Source: Hyphomicrobiales bacterium (GTDB taxonomy: Bacteria > Pseudomonadota > Alphaproteobacteria > Rhizobiales > Rhizobiaceae). From it: DNA of 64,000 bases. This document shows, piece after piece, positions 11,434 through 20,102 of the stretch. The first letter of the stretch is position 1, and each line of letters starts with the position of its first letter. The notes under the pieces are model-generated. The model did no database searches. It was not told the DNA's origin and worked only from the letters and a program-made list of their open reading frames with translations. Where the stretch lies: the NCBI GenBank assembly GCA_900472785.1, contig UCJH01000062.1:28782-92781 (forward strand), read 5' to 3'. The translations under genes and the position numbers were made by a program.

Positions 11434-11820
11434 TCAAATGCGCTCGAGCACATCCACGAAGGCGTCGGCGAAATTCTTCAGGCCGGCGGTTGCCTCGTCG
11501 GGCCGTTCGATGCGGATGGTGGTGCCGTCGCTTTCAAGGCAGGCGAAAATCGTCGCCGTCGCGCCGTCCTCTTCGGGAATGCGCAGCACGGCAATGCGCT
11601 CGCAATCGGCGATCAGGCCGGAAGCCGGAAATTCGAACAGAAATGCACCGTTGACGCCTTCGGCGGCAATGCGCACATGCGCGGAAAAACCGGCGGCACC
11701 GGCGGTGAAACCGTCGAGCGAAAGTTCGAGTTCGATGAGTTCCATCGGCAGGCCGGGATCAGCCGTCGTTATGGTCGGCTGGAGGGTGCCCGGTACGATG
11801 GCGGGTTCGAATGACAGCAT
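11434..11820 (-). CDS. Conserved hypothetical protein, 128 residues
   Basis: I do not recognise this protein. It begins MLSFEPAIVPGTLQPTITTADPG and is acidic, with alternating hydrophobic stretches (MELIELELSLDGF, VNGAFLFEFPASG) that suggest a beta-rich fold. It ends with a helix (AGLKNFADAFVDVLERI). There is no signal peptide or membrane segment. The start at 11820 is chosen because AAGGAG lies 7 bases upstream; the open frame extends 38 codons further without a ribosome site. It is flanked by unrelated genes on both sides. Confidence 0.65.
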   Translation of the reverse strand: MLSFEPAIVPGTLQPTITTADPGLPMELIELELSLDGFTAGAAGFSAHVRIAAEGVNGAFLFEFPASGLIADCERIAVLRIPEEDGATATIFACLESDGTTIRIERPDEATAGLKNFADAFVDVLERI

Positions 11821-12062
11821 GATCGCACTCCTTGCGCATGGTGCGAACGTCGCCGAACGTTTGCCCCGAGATCCTGACAATGCACGCGCCTTCGATGTGG
11901 ACGGCACGCGTGTTAACCCCCGTCTGCCAGACATGCTTAAGGAGAATGGCGAATTTGCGGCATGCCTCTTTTGGCAGGGCCTGCGTTTGCCTGTTCCCTC
12001 ATGCGGTTTTCCGCTTTAAACACGCAAGATGCCGGCGGTTGAGAGGGGACTGATTCCGTTTC

Positions 12063-12971
12063 ATGATGATCAAGTACGAGCGTCCCATCTCGCATGCGGC
12101 CTTTTGGGCGCGACGTCTTGCCCGTTTTTCCTTCGGCCTGTTTGCCGTCACGCTGCTTGCGCATCGCTTCGGTCCGCTGACGACACCGCATTTCCTGGCC
12201 CTCTGCGGGCTCTCGACCGGTCTGGCTCTGATCGCCGTCGTTCTTTCGGTCATCGGCTTCATGCGTCTGTGGCAGGTGGCGGCCGTCGGTGGCATCGCTT
12301 CCTTCATGGCGCTGCTGTATGCCGCCGGGCCGCTCGGTTTTGCCGGAGCCGGGCTGGCGGCCTATTTCACCCGCCCGGCGATCTATGACGTTTCGACCGA
12401 CACCCAGACGCCGCCGTCCTTTATCATTCCGTCGGATGCCGCGCAGGGCTGGCTGCAACGCGCGACGGTTGTCACGCCCGAAGACAGGGAAGCCCAGCGC
12501 GTCGCCTATCCGGGCCTGACCGGGCGCCGCTATGATGGCGCGCTCGACCGCGTTTATCAGGGCGTGCGCAATGTCGTCGAAAAGACCGGCGTGCGGATCA
12601 CCGCGGAGGAAGGCGTCGAGAACACCGAGGCCGACCTTGAGGATCTGGTCGTCAAGCCGGATGCCGAAGAGCGCGACAGCGAGCCGGATTCCGTGCCGAT
12701 CCCGCTGTCCCGGCCGGACACTATCGTGCCCGGCGACCTGCCGCCCGGCCGGCGCCCGAGCGACGTGCTGCTGCAGGGCGAGTGGCGCACGCTGATCACC
12801 GGCCTGCGCTTCGATGTTTTGGTCCGGCTGCGCGAAGAGGCGGAAACCACGCTGGTGGACCTGCGTGTCGCCTCCCGCTACGGCCCGCACGATCTCGGCA
12901 TCGGCGCCGCCTTCGCCGACAGTTTCCTGAAGGCGCTTGATGCCGAGCTTCTGGGCATTGCCGGCGGTTGA
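12063..12971 (+). CDS. DUF1499-family membrane protein
   Basis: A 302-residue protein. Three or so hydrophobic segments occupy about residues 15-105 (FSFGLFAVTLLAHRF, LALIAVVLSVIGFM, GIASFMALLYAAGP). A soluble domain follows. The soluble part fits DUF1499: it opens IYDVSTDTQTPPSF, contains YPGLTGRRYD, and ends VDLRVASRYGPHDLGIGAAFADSF. The usual DUF1499 domain is interrupted here by an acidic, proline-rich insert around residues 190-235. The function of the family is unknown. The gene is divergent from the 128-residue hypothetical gene. Confidence 0.75.
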   Translation: MMIKYERPISHAAFWARRLARFSFGLFAVTLLAHRFGPLTTPHFLALCGLSTGLALIAVVLSVIGFMRLWQVAAVGGIASFMALLYAAGPLGFAGAGLAAYFTRPAIYDVSTDTQTPPSFIIPSDAAQGWLQRATVVTPEDREAQRVAYPGLTGRRYDGALDRVYQGVRNVVEKTGVRITAEEGVENTEADLEDLVVKPDAEERDSEPDSVPIPLSRPDTIVPGDLPPGRRPSDVLLQGEWRTLITGLRFDVLVRLREEAETTLVDLRVASRYGPHDLGIGAAFADSFLKALDAELLGIAGG

Positions 12972-12995
12972 TCCGACATCGGCGTTCCGGCACGT

Positions 12996-14689
12996 TCAGT
13001 TTTCCGCCGGCCGAAGCCAGCCGGTGTAGCGAACGATTAGCCCGGTCATCGGACTGGCGATCTCGACGTGAAATCGAAAAGCGCCGTCGCGCTCTTCCTC
13101 GTAGGTTTCGCCGCCCGGTGCGAGAAACAGCGGCAATGGAATGCCCAAAAACCGCCATCCGCGGATGACGAGGTGCAGGTGGCCTTCTTCCGGCACCAGC
13201 GCGATCAGGATACGAAACGGGCCGAACGTTTCGACCAGCAGGTTTTCATCGGTCCCGACGCCGGCCGATTGGAGACTCCGGAAGGATTTGCCGGCAAAGC
13301 TCCGCGTCCAGAGTTCCCCGCCCGCTTTGCGATCGAAGCGCACGCTGACCGGCACATCGGCGCCTTCTGCCGGAAAACCGATGAGCGCGGCGACGATCCG
13401 CGCCAGTGGGTTCCGGCCGCGCTCCACCTTTGCCCGACCTTTGAACACCTGCGATACAATGCTGTCATGCAACTCGGCGACGGCCTGCGGCAGGTCGTTC
13501 CAGGCGCTGCCCAGCATGCGGCGGTACAGTGGTGTACCGGTCCCGTCGCCGCTCGTCTCGCGGATGCCGCTTGCAATCGCAAACCGCCTGAACAGCGGCT
13601 CGAAATCCGCAAGCGTCAGCATGCCTGCCGCGCTGCGCGCGCCGGGAGGCAAGCGCGTGCCTGAAAGCCGGCGGCGAATGAGCGCCTCGCTCGCCATTGC
13701 CGGGATGAAAGGTCCGTCGTCGCCTTCGGCGATCAGGTGCCAGCCGCGCTGGATATCCGTGCCGTCCGGGGCCTTGCCTGTGGCGCGAACGAACATACCG
13801 CCACGATGCGCGCCAAAAGCGAACAGGCTGCTTGCCCGGTGAAAGAGCGGCGCAAGCGGCAAAAGCGATGACAGCATGTTCATCCGCGCCAGCCTTGCCA
13901 GAAGGCCAAGCAGGCGCTGCAGCGCCTGCGGTTCTGTACCGGCGCCGGTAAAGACCGATTGCAGGCCGGGCAGGGCCTCCGGCAGCAGATGCAGATCCGG
14001 CGCATCGGCGAGCAGGAAATGCCGGCGTTTCAGCGGCACCGCTCCCGGTGGCGCAATCGTCATGTCGATGCCGTCGATCAGTCCGTGTCCCTGCACCCGC
14101 TTACCGCCGCGCAACAGGGCGATGGGCTTGCCGGCATAACTGGAGACGGCGCGGATGACGTTAAGTGCCATCTTCACCCGCGGTGAAGGTGCAATGCCGG
14201 CTTCGACCGTGGCGATCGCCGCAAATCCCGGCTGCAAGGCATCAAGGGCCGCGAAGGAAAGGGCGGGAAAACTGCTGCAGCCGGACAGGACCGCGACATT
14301 TGCCGCCTTTGCCCTGTCATCCAGCATGGCGATGCCGGTGACGAAAGCGGCACTGTCCCAAGGTCGAGATAATCGATGCCATGCCGGATGCAGGCCTCCG
14401 GGACGCGGTAGGGCCGTTCTCCCATGGTCTGGAACGGCCCGGAGGCATCGACCAGAATATCGGGCTTCAACAATGCAAGTGCAGCGTCGATATCGCTGTT
14501 GCGATCGAATTGCACCGGTTCCAGCATTGCGGCACCCTTTAGCCCGCCGCAAAAAACCTGCGCTTTTGCCAGCGACCGTCCGGCGATCATCAGCGTCAGC
14601 CGCGGTTCGTCGCTGAGCAGGCGTGCCAGTCGGCCGCCAAAGGTGCCGTAGCCGCCGACAAGGAGGATGCGCAGGCGGTCCTCGCTCAT
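12996..14689 (-). pseudogene. Saccharopine-dehydrogenase-like / DUF4166 protein, broken by a one-base frameshift
   Basis: The N-terminal part (14689 to about 14360) reads MSEDRLRILLVGGYGTFGGRLARLL, an NAD(P)-binding Rossmann start of the saccharopine reductase-like family, through HGIDYLDLG. The reading then continues only in another frame as DSAAFVTGIAMLDD and runs to 12996, with a C-terminal half matching the DUF4166 type (RGWRFLGIPLPLF, ETYEEERDGAFRFHVEI). The switch falls at the CCC run 14357-14359 (GGG on the coding strand); one extra G there would restore a protein of about 564 residues. It may be a true pseudogene or an assembly error, since both halves look otherwise undamaged. It overlaps the DCC-family gene upstream by 4 bases and is probably in one operon with it. 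Confidence 0.8.
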
Positions 14690-15141
14690 CCGAGGAACCG
14701 GCTTCGATGGTCGGCAGTCGGCACGAAGCAGCGGTCGCGCCGCCCGGCGATGCGGTAGCGGTTGCGCGCAACGAGTTCGTAGAGCGCATCGCGGAACCGG
14801 CGGGGCAGGATGCGCAGGAGGGTGGCCAGCCGCCAGGGATAACCGAGCCCGGCCGCCATGCGGATCGATCCCTCCGACTTGAAGAAGGCCCGGCCATCCT
14901 CGATCAGGATATTCGTCTCATAGTCGCGGGTGTCGAGGCCATAGTGCCGATAGAGCGCCGCGCCGAGCGGTGATTGCGCGGTGAGGAACCGGAAGCGCCG
15001 GGTGCGATCGTGGCGCAGCACGAAATTCACCCAGCCCGAACAGAAGATGCATTCGCCGTCGAAAACGATGATCGGATGGCTGTCGTCAAAGCCAGGGACC
15101 GCGCTGTCGTTGCGGTAGCTATAGGCCGCGTGCTCGACCAT
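14686..15141 (-). CDS. DCC-family (DUF393) thiol-disulfide oxidoreductase-like protein
   Basis: A 151-residue protein of the DCC1-like family, named after the DxxCxxC motif, here FDGECIFCSGWVNF at about residues 28-41. The rest fits the family: RRFRFLTAQSPLGAAL, then a C-terminal basic helix (LLRILPRRFRDALYELVARNRYRI). The thioredoxin-like fold and Cys pair suggest a redox role, but the substrate is unknown. It overlaps the frameshifted DUF4166 gene downstream (ATGA) and abuts the MBL-fold gene upstream, so 16378 to 12996 looks like one transcription unit. Confidence 0.84.
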   Translation of the reverse strand: MVEHAAYSYRNDSAVPGFDDSHPIIVFDGECIFCSGWVNFVLRHDRTRRFRFLTAQSPLGAALYRHYGLDTRDYETNILIEDGRAFFKSEGSIRMAAGLGYPWRLATLLRILPRRFRDALYELVARNRYRIAGRRDRCFVPTADHRSRFLG

Positions 15142-16085
15142 CAGGCCGCTCCGCCCGGGGCGAGCCGATACTGCCCCAGGAGCGACGGCGGGCCGTCCGT
15201 CTCCACCTGTCCGCGTTCGACGAGGTCTTCGAGATGGGCCAGCACCGAAAGGGCCGCCGCGCCATGCAGACGGATATCGGTCGAGGCGTAGATCACCTTG
15301 ACCATGTCCGGAATGGACGTATCCCCGGCACGCACCCGCTCCAAGACGGCGCGCTCGCGCATGCGCCGATGGGCGCGCAGGCCGCGCAGGAAGGCGGCAG
15401 GCTCGCTCACCGGCCCGCCGTGGCCGGGCAGGTAGAGCCTGTCGTCCCGCAAAAGCATCGCCTCCAGCGAGGCCATGTAATCGGCCATCGACCCATCCGG
15501 CGGTGCGACGATCGTCGTCGCCCAGGCCATGACATGGTCCGCCGAAAAAACCGTGCCGGTGCCTTCCAGCGCAAAGGCTGCATGGTTGGCGGTGTGGCCG
15601 GGCGTCATCAGCGCGGTCAGCACCCAGCCGTCGCCCTCGATGGTTTCGCCATCGGCAAGCGCCCGGTCCGGCTTGAACGCCATGTCCGAACTTTCGGCAA
15701 AGGGATTGATCTCGCCTTCATGCAGCGGACGCGCCGCCCGGTGCGGTCCTTCCGCGACGACCAGCGCGCCCGTCGCCTGCTTCAGCCTGCCCGCGAGAGG
15801 CGAGTGGTCGCGATGCGTGTGGCTGACGGCGATATGAGTGACCTCGCGACCCTTCAGAGCCTCCATCAGCGCCGCAAAATGGGCCTCGTCCTCCGGGCCG
15901 GGATCGATGACCGCCACCGAGCGGTCGCCGACGATGTAGCTGTTGGTGCCGTGAAAGGTGAACGGGCCGGGATTGTTGACGGTGATGCGCTGCACGTTCG
16001 GCGCGACGGTCACCGCCTGCCCATGCGCCGGCTTGAAATCCAGGTCGAAATCCGGGCCTTCCATCCGCGCCACCCGTCTCTTCAC
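15141..16085 (-). CDS. MBL-fold metallo-hydrolase (LACTB2-like)
   Basis: A metallo-beta-lactamase fold protein of about 314 residues. The metal-binding motif HTHRDH (in VSHTHRDHSPLAG) is intact. Further ligands occur in LMTPGHTANH and in SADHVMAW, and the distal His lies in YLPGHGGP. The C-terminal winged-helix-like part (MVKVIYASTDIRLHGAAALSVLAHLEDL) is characteristic of the LACTB2 group, whose members act on RNA or thioesters. The start is taken as GTG at 16085, overlapping the cupin stop codon (GTGA); ATG at 16064 is an alternative. The upstream extension in the same frame lies inside the cupin gene and is discarded. Confidence 0.83.
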   Translation of the reverse strand: MKRRVARMEGPDFDLDFKPAHGQAVTVAPNVQRITVNNPGPFTFHGTNSYIVGDRSVAVIDPGPEDEAHFAALMEALKGREVTHIAVSHTHRDHSPLAGRLKQATGALVVAEGPHRAARPLHEGEINPFAESSDMAFKPDRALADGETIEGDGWVLTALMTPGHTANHAAFALEGTGTVFSADHVMAWATTIVAPPDGSMADYMASLEAMLLRDDRLYLPGHGGPVSEPAAFLRGLRAHRRMRERAVLERVRAGDTSIPDMVKVIYASTDIRLHGAAALSVLAHLEDLVERGQVETDGPPSLLGQYRLAPGGAA

Positions 16086-16378
16086 TTGTACTCGATCTCG
16101 ATGAACGACATCGGCTCGGTACCGGCATTGACGACATTGTGCTCGACGCCCGCTTCGCGCCGATAGGCGGCGCCGGCGGCCATATCCACCCGCCGTTCGC
16201 CGGTCGGTTCCTCCAAAAGGAACCGGCAATCGGTCATCGGCACGACGACGTAGCCCATGCCATGTACATGATGCCCGGTATCGGCCCCCGGCTCGAAATC
16301 CCAGCGGGTGATGCGCACCACGGCATCATCCAGCAGAAGCGTCGGCTTGGCAGGCGGGCGGGCACGATATTGGCTCAT
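16082..16378 (-). CDS. Small cupin-domain protein
   Basis: A 98-residue single-domain cupin. Motif 1 appears as GADTGHHVHGMGYVVVPMTDC, with three His that may bind a metal. Motif 2 appears as YRREAGVEHNVVNAGTEP with another His. The family covers enzymes and small-molecule binders, so the function is open. It is the first gene of a tightly spaced run with the MBL, DCC and DUF4166 genes. Confidence 0.83.
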   Translation of the reverse strand: MSQYRARPPAKPTLLLDDAVVRITRWDFEPGADTGHHVHGMGYVVVPMTDCRFLLEEPTGERRVDMAAGAAYRREAGVEHNVVNAGTEPMSFIEIEYK

Positions 16379-16550
16379 GAGTCTCTCCGGTTTTCCGGAG
16401 AGACTAGAGGTGGCGGAACGGAATGGGAAGGATAGGCCGGCCTTTGCACCGGAAAATCCGCTTCATACCCAACTTTGCGATTGTCGCGCTCGCCGGCCTT
16501 TGCTAAACCGGCTCTCGATTTGGCCCGGCGATTTGCCCGGCGCCAAGCGT

Positions 16551-16624
16551 TGGGGCGTAGCCAAGCGGTAAGGCACTGGTTTTTGGTACCGGCACCCCTG
16601 GTTCGAATCCAGGCGCCCCAGCCA
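16551..16624 (+). tRNA. tRNA-Gln (anticodon TTG)
   Basis: A 74-base cloverleaf can be drawn. The acceptor stem TGGGGCG (16551-16557) pairs with CGCCCCA (16614-16620), followed by discriminator G and encoded CCA. The anticodon arm ctggt/accgg encloses the loop ttttggt, giving anticodon TTG. The T-arm contains GGTTCGAATCC. Confidence 0.96.
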
Positions 16625-16744
16625 CAACTTATTTTTAAATAAAACAATTCCTTAGATTAAGAACTCTAAGCTTGCGTTTCCGGCATACCCTATCAGCAGG
16701 CCGCGATCTTATTGGCAGCAGGTCTGTCTTGCGGCCATTATAAG

Positions 16745-17053
16745 CTACGCGGCTGTGGCAAGCGGCCTTGCGCGCTCGATCCGCGCCAGCTCCTTGGGGC
16801 TGTGCATGGCCTCCCACAGGTCACCGCGACGCTGCACGTTCAGCCAGAAGTCCGGGCTGTTGCCGAATACGCGCGCCAGGATCAGCGCGGTCGCTGCCGT
16901 TATGTTGCGCCGGTCGTTGCACAATTCGTTCACATGCTTGCGCTGGACGCCCATAGCCTCGGCCAAGGCTCGCTGCGTGAGGCCGAGCGGCTGCATGAAC
17001 TCTTCCGTCAGTATTTCGCCAACCGTCGCCGGCTTACGCTTGGTCATCAACAT
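16745..17053 (-). CDS. higA: HigA-family antitoxin (XRE type)
   Basis: About 100 residues with a helix-turn-helix of the HigA/XRE class: VGEILTEEFMQPLGLTQRALAEAMGV then KHVNELCNDRRNITAATALILARVFGNSPDFWLNVQ. The 'SPDFWLNVQ' ending of the HTH domain is typical for HigA antitoxins. It follows the HigB-like toxin gene with an 8-base gap, the higB-higA order in which the toxin comes first. The start could be the first or third codon (MLM). It should repress the operon by binding upstream of higB. Confidence 0.88.
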   Translation of the reverse strand: MLMTKRKPATVGEILTEEFMQPLGLTQRALAEAMGVQRKHVNELCNDRRNITAATALILARVFGNSPDFWLNVQRRGDLWEAMHSPKELARIERARPLATAA

Positions 17054-17061
17054 CTGTCACC

Positions 17062-17394
17062 TCACCGATAGCTGTGGTCGTCAAGATAGAGCTCAGACGC
17101 CTCGCCACGGCTACTGTCCCATCGAAAGATCAGCCGCCATCGCTTGTTGACGCGGATGGAATGCAGACCATCGAGATTACCGCGCAGTTTCTCGAAATGG
17201 TTGCTGGGCGGCACATGCAAGTCCTGATCTGTCGCCGCGTCATCGATCATCTGGAGCTTGCGGAACAATCGGCTTTCGACGTCGGCCGGGATGTTGCGAG
17301 AGTGGATATCTTCCATAAAGAAGGCCCGCAACCATCCGTCCCGAAATCCGTCCTCATTCCATTCCTCCAATGGCGAGTTAATGTACCACTCCAT
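17062..17394 (-). CDS. higB: HigB/RelE-family mRNA-interferase toxin
   Basis: The toxin of a HigBA module; this family cleaves mRNA on the ribosome. The core matches HigB: RLFRKLQMIDDAATDQDLHVPPSNHFEKLRGNLDGLHSIRVNKRWRLIFRW, with the conserved basic/aromatic end (RVNKRWRLIFRW, YLDDHSY). The frame gives 110 residues, longer than the usual 90-100. The true start may therefore be 8-12 codons downstream of the ATG at 17394, for example a TTG at about 17370 just before GAEEW-type residues. It lies immediately upstream of higA. Confidence 0.83.
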   Translation of the reverse strand: MEWYINSPLEEWNEDGFRDGWLRAFFMEDIHSRNIPADVESRLFRKLQMIDDAATDQDLHVPPSNHFEKLRGNLDGLHSIRVNKRWRLIFRWDSSRGEASELYLDDHSYR

Positions 17395-17510
17395 GGCTCA
17401 TCCGGCAAGCGGTCGAAATGCAGCCCACTTGCTGGAAGGGACGTTTGCTGGACCGGACATTTCAGACAATTCGATGTAGCGACCCGCCATTCTTTTTAAG
17501 AGCTTCCTCC

Positions 17511-18176
17511 TCACCCCTCGCGCGCCATCCTCTCCCGCCTTGCCAATTCCGCCTCCGTCGGCGCGGCCAGCGCGAACGAGCCGGTCTTGATATCACCGTC
17601 GCGCACATAGGTGTTCATGATCACGCCGGTCGTGGAAACCTTGCTGTCGGTCAGTTTCAGGGCGCCGGGCAGGGTGCCACTCCCGAAGAGCCGCCTGCCC
17701 TTGCCCAGCACGAGTGGAAAGACCAACAGTTGGAATTCGTCGATCAGGTCGTTGGCGAGGAGCGTCTGGATGAGGTCGCCTGATCCCTGCAGCAGAAGGT
17801 CCGGGCCGTCCTCCTGTTTCAGTCTGGCGACAGCCTCCGCCGCCTCGCCTGGGAGCGCGACCGAATTCTGCCAGGTGAGCGGCATGGCCGAGCGGCTGGC
17901 GACATATTTGGTCACGCGGTCGAAAACCGCGCCGATCGGATCGCCGGAATCGACGAAGGGCCAATGCGCTGCGAAGATTTCATAGGTCTTGCGGCCGAGC
18001 AGAAGATCGAAAGATATGTCGAAAATCCGCCCCATGACAGCGCCCATGGCCTCGTCCCAATAGGTGGCGGTCCAGCCGCCATAGGCGAAGCCTTTGGTGG
18101 GGTCCTCGTCCGGGCCGCCCGGCGCCTGCATGACGCCGTCGAGGCTGACGAAGGTTGCTGCGATGACTTTCCTCAT
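17511..18176 (-). CDS. Dihydrofolate reductase-family (RibD C-terminal-like) protein
   Basis: A 221-residue protein of the RibD C-terminal/DHFR-like superfamily. It starts MRKVIAATFVSLDGVMQAPGGPDED and shows LLLGRKTYEIFAAHWP, then GPDLLLQGSGDLIQTLLANDLIDEFQLLVFPLVLGKGRRLF. These are the NADPH-binding and strand signatures of the family. Members are annotated as dihydrofolate reductase family proteins without a proven substrate. It is monocistronic, and its 5' flank (18177-18303) holds no other gene. Confidence 0.87.
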   Translation of the reverse strand: MRKVIAATFVSLDGVMQAPGGPDEDPTKGFAYGGWTATYWDEAMGAVMGRIFDISFDLLLGRKTYEIFAAHWPFVDSGDPIGAVFDRVTKYVASRSAMPLTWQNSVALPGEAAEAVARLKQEDGPDLLLQGSGDLIQTLLANDLIDEFQLLVFPLVLGKGRRLFGSGTLPGALKLTDSKVSTTGVIMNTYVRDGDIKTGSFALAAPTEAELARRERMAREG

Positions 18177-18303
18177 GTCTCATCTCCCTTTGCTTGCGAT
18201 AAACCGAGGACGATCGACGTCCGTGCCACCCGACATGCGACGTGAAATTTTCAGGAGAATGCGGCGAGACCAAAGCAAACCACGAACAAAGGCTGCAAGA
18301 CGC

Positions 18304-18337
18304 AAAAAAGCCCGCCGGTTTTCCATCGGCGGGCTTT
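18304..18337 (-). terminator. Rho-independent terminator of the lipoprotein gene
   Basis: The arms aaagcccgccg (18307-18317) and cggcgggcttt (18327-18337) form an 11-bp stem with a 9-base loop. On the minus strand the stem is followed by a run of six T. It lies 27 bases past the stop of the lipoprotein gene. Confidence 0.88.
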
Positions 18338-18363
18338 GCATATCATTGTCGATGAAAACAGTC

Positions 18364-18759
18364 TTACTTCGCCTTGTCGGCCGTCAGGAATTCCGTGCAC
18401 CAGTCGGAGCCGCCGCCGGCGACGCGGATGGAGCGGATGACGTAGTCGGACGAGACGGTGAGCTGGACGGAGCAGCTCAGATATTCGGTGCGGGCATTGG
18501 AAATCTTCTTGCCGCGCTTGCCGTCCTTCGTCTTTGCATATTCGGCCGGCGTGCGGCGGGTCTTGTAGCCGCCCTTCCAGGCGTAGACGGTCGAGCTGCC
18601 GCTTTCGACGTCCGATGTCGGCGGGCCGAACTTGGCGAAGAAGATGCCGGCCGGTTGACCGTTCCAGCGGGCCTCGACGGCATTGGATGCCGTTCCCACG
18701 GTGGTGCATCCGGCAAGCGCCAGCGCAAGGCCGGCTACGGTCGTCAGGCGGAAATTCAT
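18364..18759 (-). CDS. Hypothetical lipoprotein
   Basis: A 131-residue protein with a lipoprotein signal: MNFRLTTVAGLALALAGC, lipobox LAGC with Cys18. The mature part has FAKFGPPTSDVESGSSTVYAWKGG, reminiscent of SmpA/OmlA-type small outer-membrane proteins, and a Cys pair (YLSCSV, SDWCTEF) that could form a disulfide. No specific function can be given. It ends at a strong terminator and has a long 5' intergenic region. Confidence 0.78.
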   Translation of the reverse strand: MNFRLTTVAGLALALAGCTTVGTASNAVEARWNGQPAGIFFAKFGPPTSDVESGSSTVYAWKGGYKTRRTPAEYAKTKDGKRGKKISNARTEYLSCSVQLTVSSDYVIRSIRVAGGGSDWCTEFLTADKAK

Positions 18760-19207
18760 GTCGTCGTCCCTTTGGGTTTTCGTTCTAAAACAGCGCTCGC
18801 GCGGAAACGCGCAACGCTTGCGTTTCCAAGGCTTCCAGTCCTGCCTCTAGCGCTAAATGCGGCGAAAGAAAATCGGCTGTTTGCGTTATCTCCGCATAAT
18901 TTGGAAAGCGTTGCCGAAAGGCCCTATCGGCGTCTTTCGTCCCTGGCCCGCCAAGGCCTGCCGCCGCCTCCGCAGGTGGCCCTGATCAGCGCGCCTCCCG
19001 GCGCAACCCATTGCCTGGCGCAAGGCGTCTTCCAGCCGCCTGCGGACCGGCAACAGGCCGAAACGACAGGCAAGTTTCTAAAGGAAAATCAGTTGCTTCT
19101 GCGGTTTTGACAGGCATCTTTCCCAAGTTTTCAACGCAACTGTCGTCTTTTTGTCGTTTGCGGCTTGTGGAAAGGAAAATGCTGTTCTATAGAGGCGCCG
19201 CTGGTCA
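18760..19207. other. Long intergenic region between a lipoprotein gene and tRNA-Pro
   Basis: About 450 bases without a convincing gene. An open frame crosses it on the plus strand but lacks a ribosome site and recognisable composition. The right end holds a promoter-like pair for tRNA-Pro (19164-19192). The left end should hold the promoter of the minus-strand lipoprotein gene. Nothing else was recognised. Confidence 0.5.
19164..19192 (+). promoter_or_regulatory. Promoter of tRNA-Pro
   Basis: A cttgtg hexamer (19164-19169) and ctatag (19187-19192) are spaced by exactly 17 bases, close to the rhizobial housekeeping consensus CTTGAC-N17-CTATAT. The tRNA begins 15 bases past the -10 element. 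Confidence 0.6.
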
Positions 19208-19284
19208 CGGAGTGTAGCGCAGCCTGGTAGCGCACGTCGTTCGGGACGACGGGGTCGGAGGTTCGAATCCTCTCACTCCGACCA
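19208..19284 (+). tRNA. tRNA-Pro (anticodon CGG)
   Basis: A 77-base cloverleaf. Acceptor CGGAGTG (19208-19214) pairs with CACTCCG (19274-19280), followed by discriminator A and encoded CCA. The anticodon arm cgtcg/cgacg encloses ttcggga, giving anticodon CGG. The D-arm has GCGCAGCCTGGTAGCGC and the T-arm GGTTCGAATCC. Confidence 0.97.
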
Positions 19285-19512
19285 GCTAGAATATGTTTTC
19301 CCGAAGCAATTTTCCTTAATTTCTATAGGCATGATGTCTTCGACCGTGACGTCGCCGACAGTATTCGCGCGCCTGCGGTGCGATAAGATCAGGCTTGGCT
19401 TCGATGATCTCGGATGCCGCTGGTCAGGCAGGCCGCTTTGCGGCTATGACATCCGTAACCGGCCATCTCGGATTCGACGCGGGCTGAAACAGGAGCGGGA
19501 AGGTCGCCAATC

Positions 19513-19758
19513 ATGGATACACCTTGGAGCAAGAGCGTCACGCTCGCCCTGGAAGGGCCGGGCAAGTACACGACGATCCGCAACACGACGGAGGCGTCCT
19601 GGGCGATGATCGAGGACTGGCCTCTCGACGAAGCGCCGGCGCTGACCAAGGCGCTGGATATCTGCGCTGCCGTCGCCGAAGGCAAACGCAAGCCGGAAGA
19701 GGCGCGCAACGCCTTTCTCGCAGCAGTGGCAGAGGCTGAAATCCATGTGCAGGAATAG
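19513..19758 (+). CDS. DUF982-family protein
   Basis: An 81-residue protein of the DUF982 type, a family of small cytoplasmic proteins abundant in rhizobia. Typical stretches are VTLALEGPGKYTTIRNTTEASWAMIEDWP and GKRKPEEARNAFLAAVAEAEI. No biochemical role is known. It is followed 24 bases later by a second small gene, probably in the same transcript, which ends at a terminator. Confidence 0.82.
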   Translation: MDTPWSKSVTLALEGPGKYTTIRNTTEASWAMIEDWPLDEAPALTKALDICAAVAEGKRKPEEARNAFLAAVAEAEIHVQE

Positions 19759-19782
19759 GCCGATGCGCCACGGGAACATCGC

Positions 19783-20031
19783 ATGAAGAAGATCGACGAC
19801 CTCATCGCTTCCGTCGACAGCATTCACGCCCGCTACACGGCCGGGCGGATGGAGCGGGAAACGGTGCGCGAATGGGTGCTCGGCCTCGGCGGCTATCCGG
19901 AACCCTATGCAACAGCCCTTGCCGCCGCCATGCAATGGTTCCGGGGTAAGCACGATGTCGAAGCCGATGCGCTGAAAGCGCGCGACCTTGATCTGCTCAA
20001 GGCGATTTCGCAGGCCGGCAACGAACATTGA
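19783..20031 (+). CDS. Small hypothetical protein
   Basis: An 82-residue soluble protein starting MKKIDDLIASVDSIHARYTAGRMERE, largely helical by composition, with a central WVLGLGGYPEPYATALAAAMQWF. I do not recognise a family. There is no signal peptide or Cys cluster. Its gene lies 24 bases after the DUF982 gene and just before a terminator, so the pair probably forms a small operon. Confidence 0.6.
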   Translation: MKKIDDLIASVDSIHARYTAGRMERETVREWVLGLGGYPEPYATALAAAMQWFRGKHDVEADALKARDLDLLKAISQAGNEH

Positions 20032-20053
20032 AGCAGCGCAGGCAAGCAAGCAT

Positions 20054-20085
20054 AAAAAAAGGGCCGTCACGCGGCCCTTTTCCGT
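20054..20085. terminator. Bidirectional Rho-independent terminator
   Basis: The arms aaaagggccg (20057-20066) and cggccctttt (20072-20081) flank a 5-base loop. A-run on the left and T-run on the right let it serve both the small plus-strand genes and the convergent cysN. Confidence 0.85.
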
Positions 20086-20102
20086 TTTCTGTCTTCCGCC
20101 GA

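Noticed and set aside
18094-19110. Plus-strand open frame of 338 codons opposite the reductase and lipoprotein genes
   Set aside because: Antisense to two genes and then running through intergenic DNA; no ribosome site or recognisable protein.
16551-19284. tRNA-Gln and tRNA-Pro as ends of a genomic island
   Set aside because: No integrase and no repeated tRNA 3' end were found near either tRNA.
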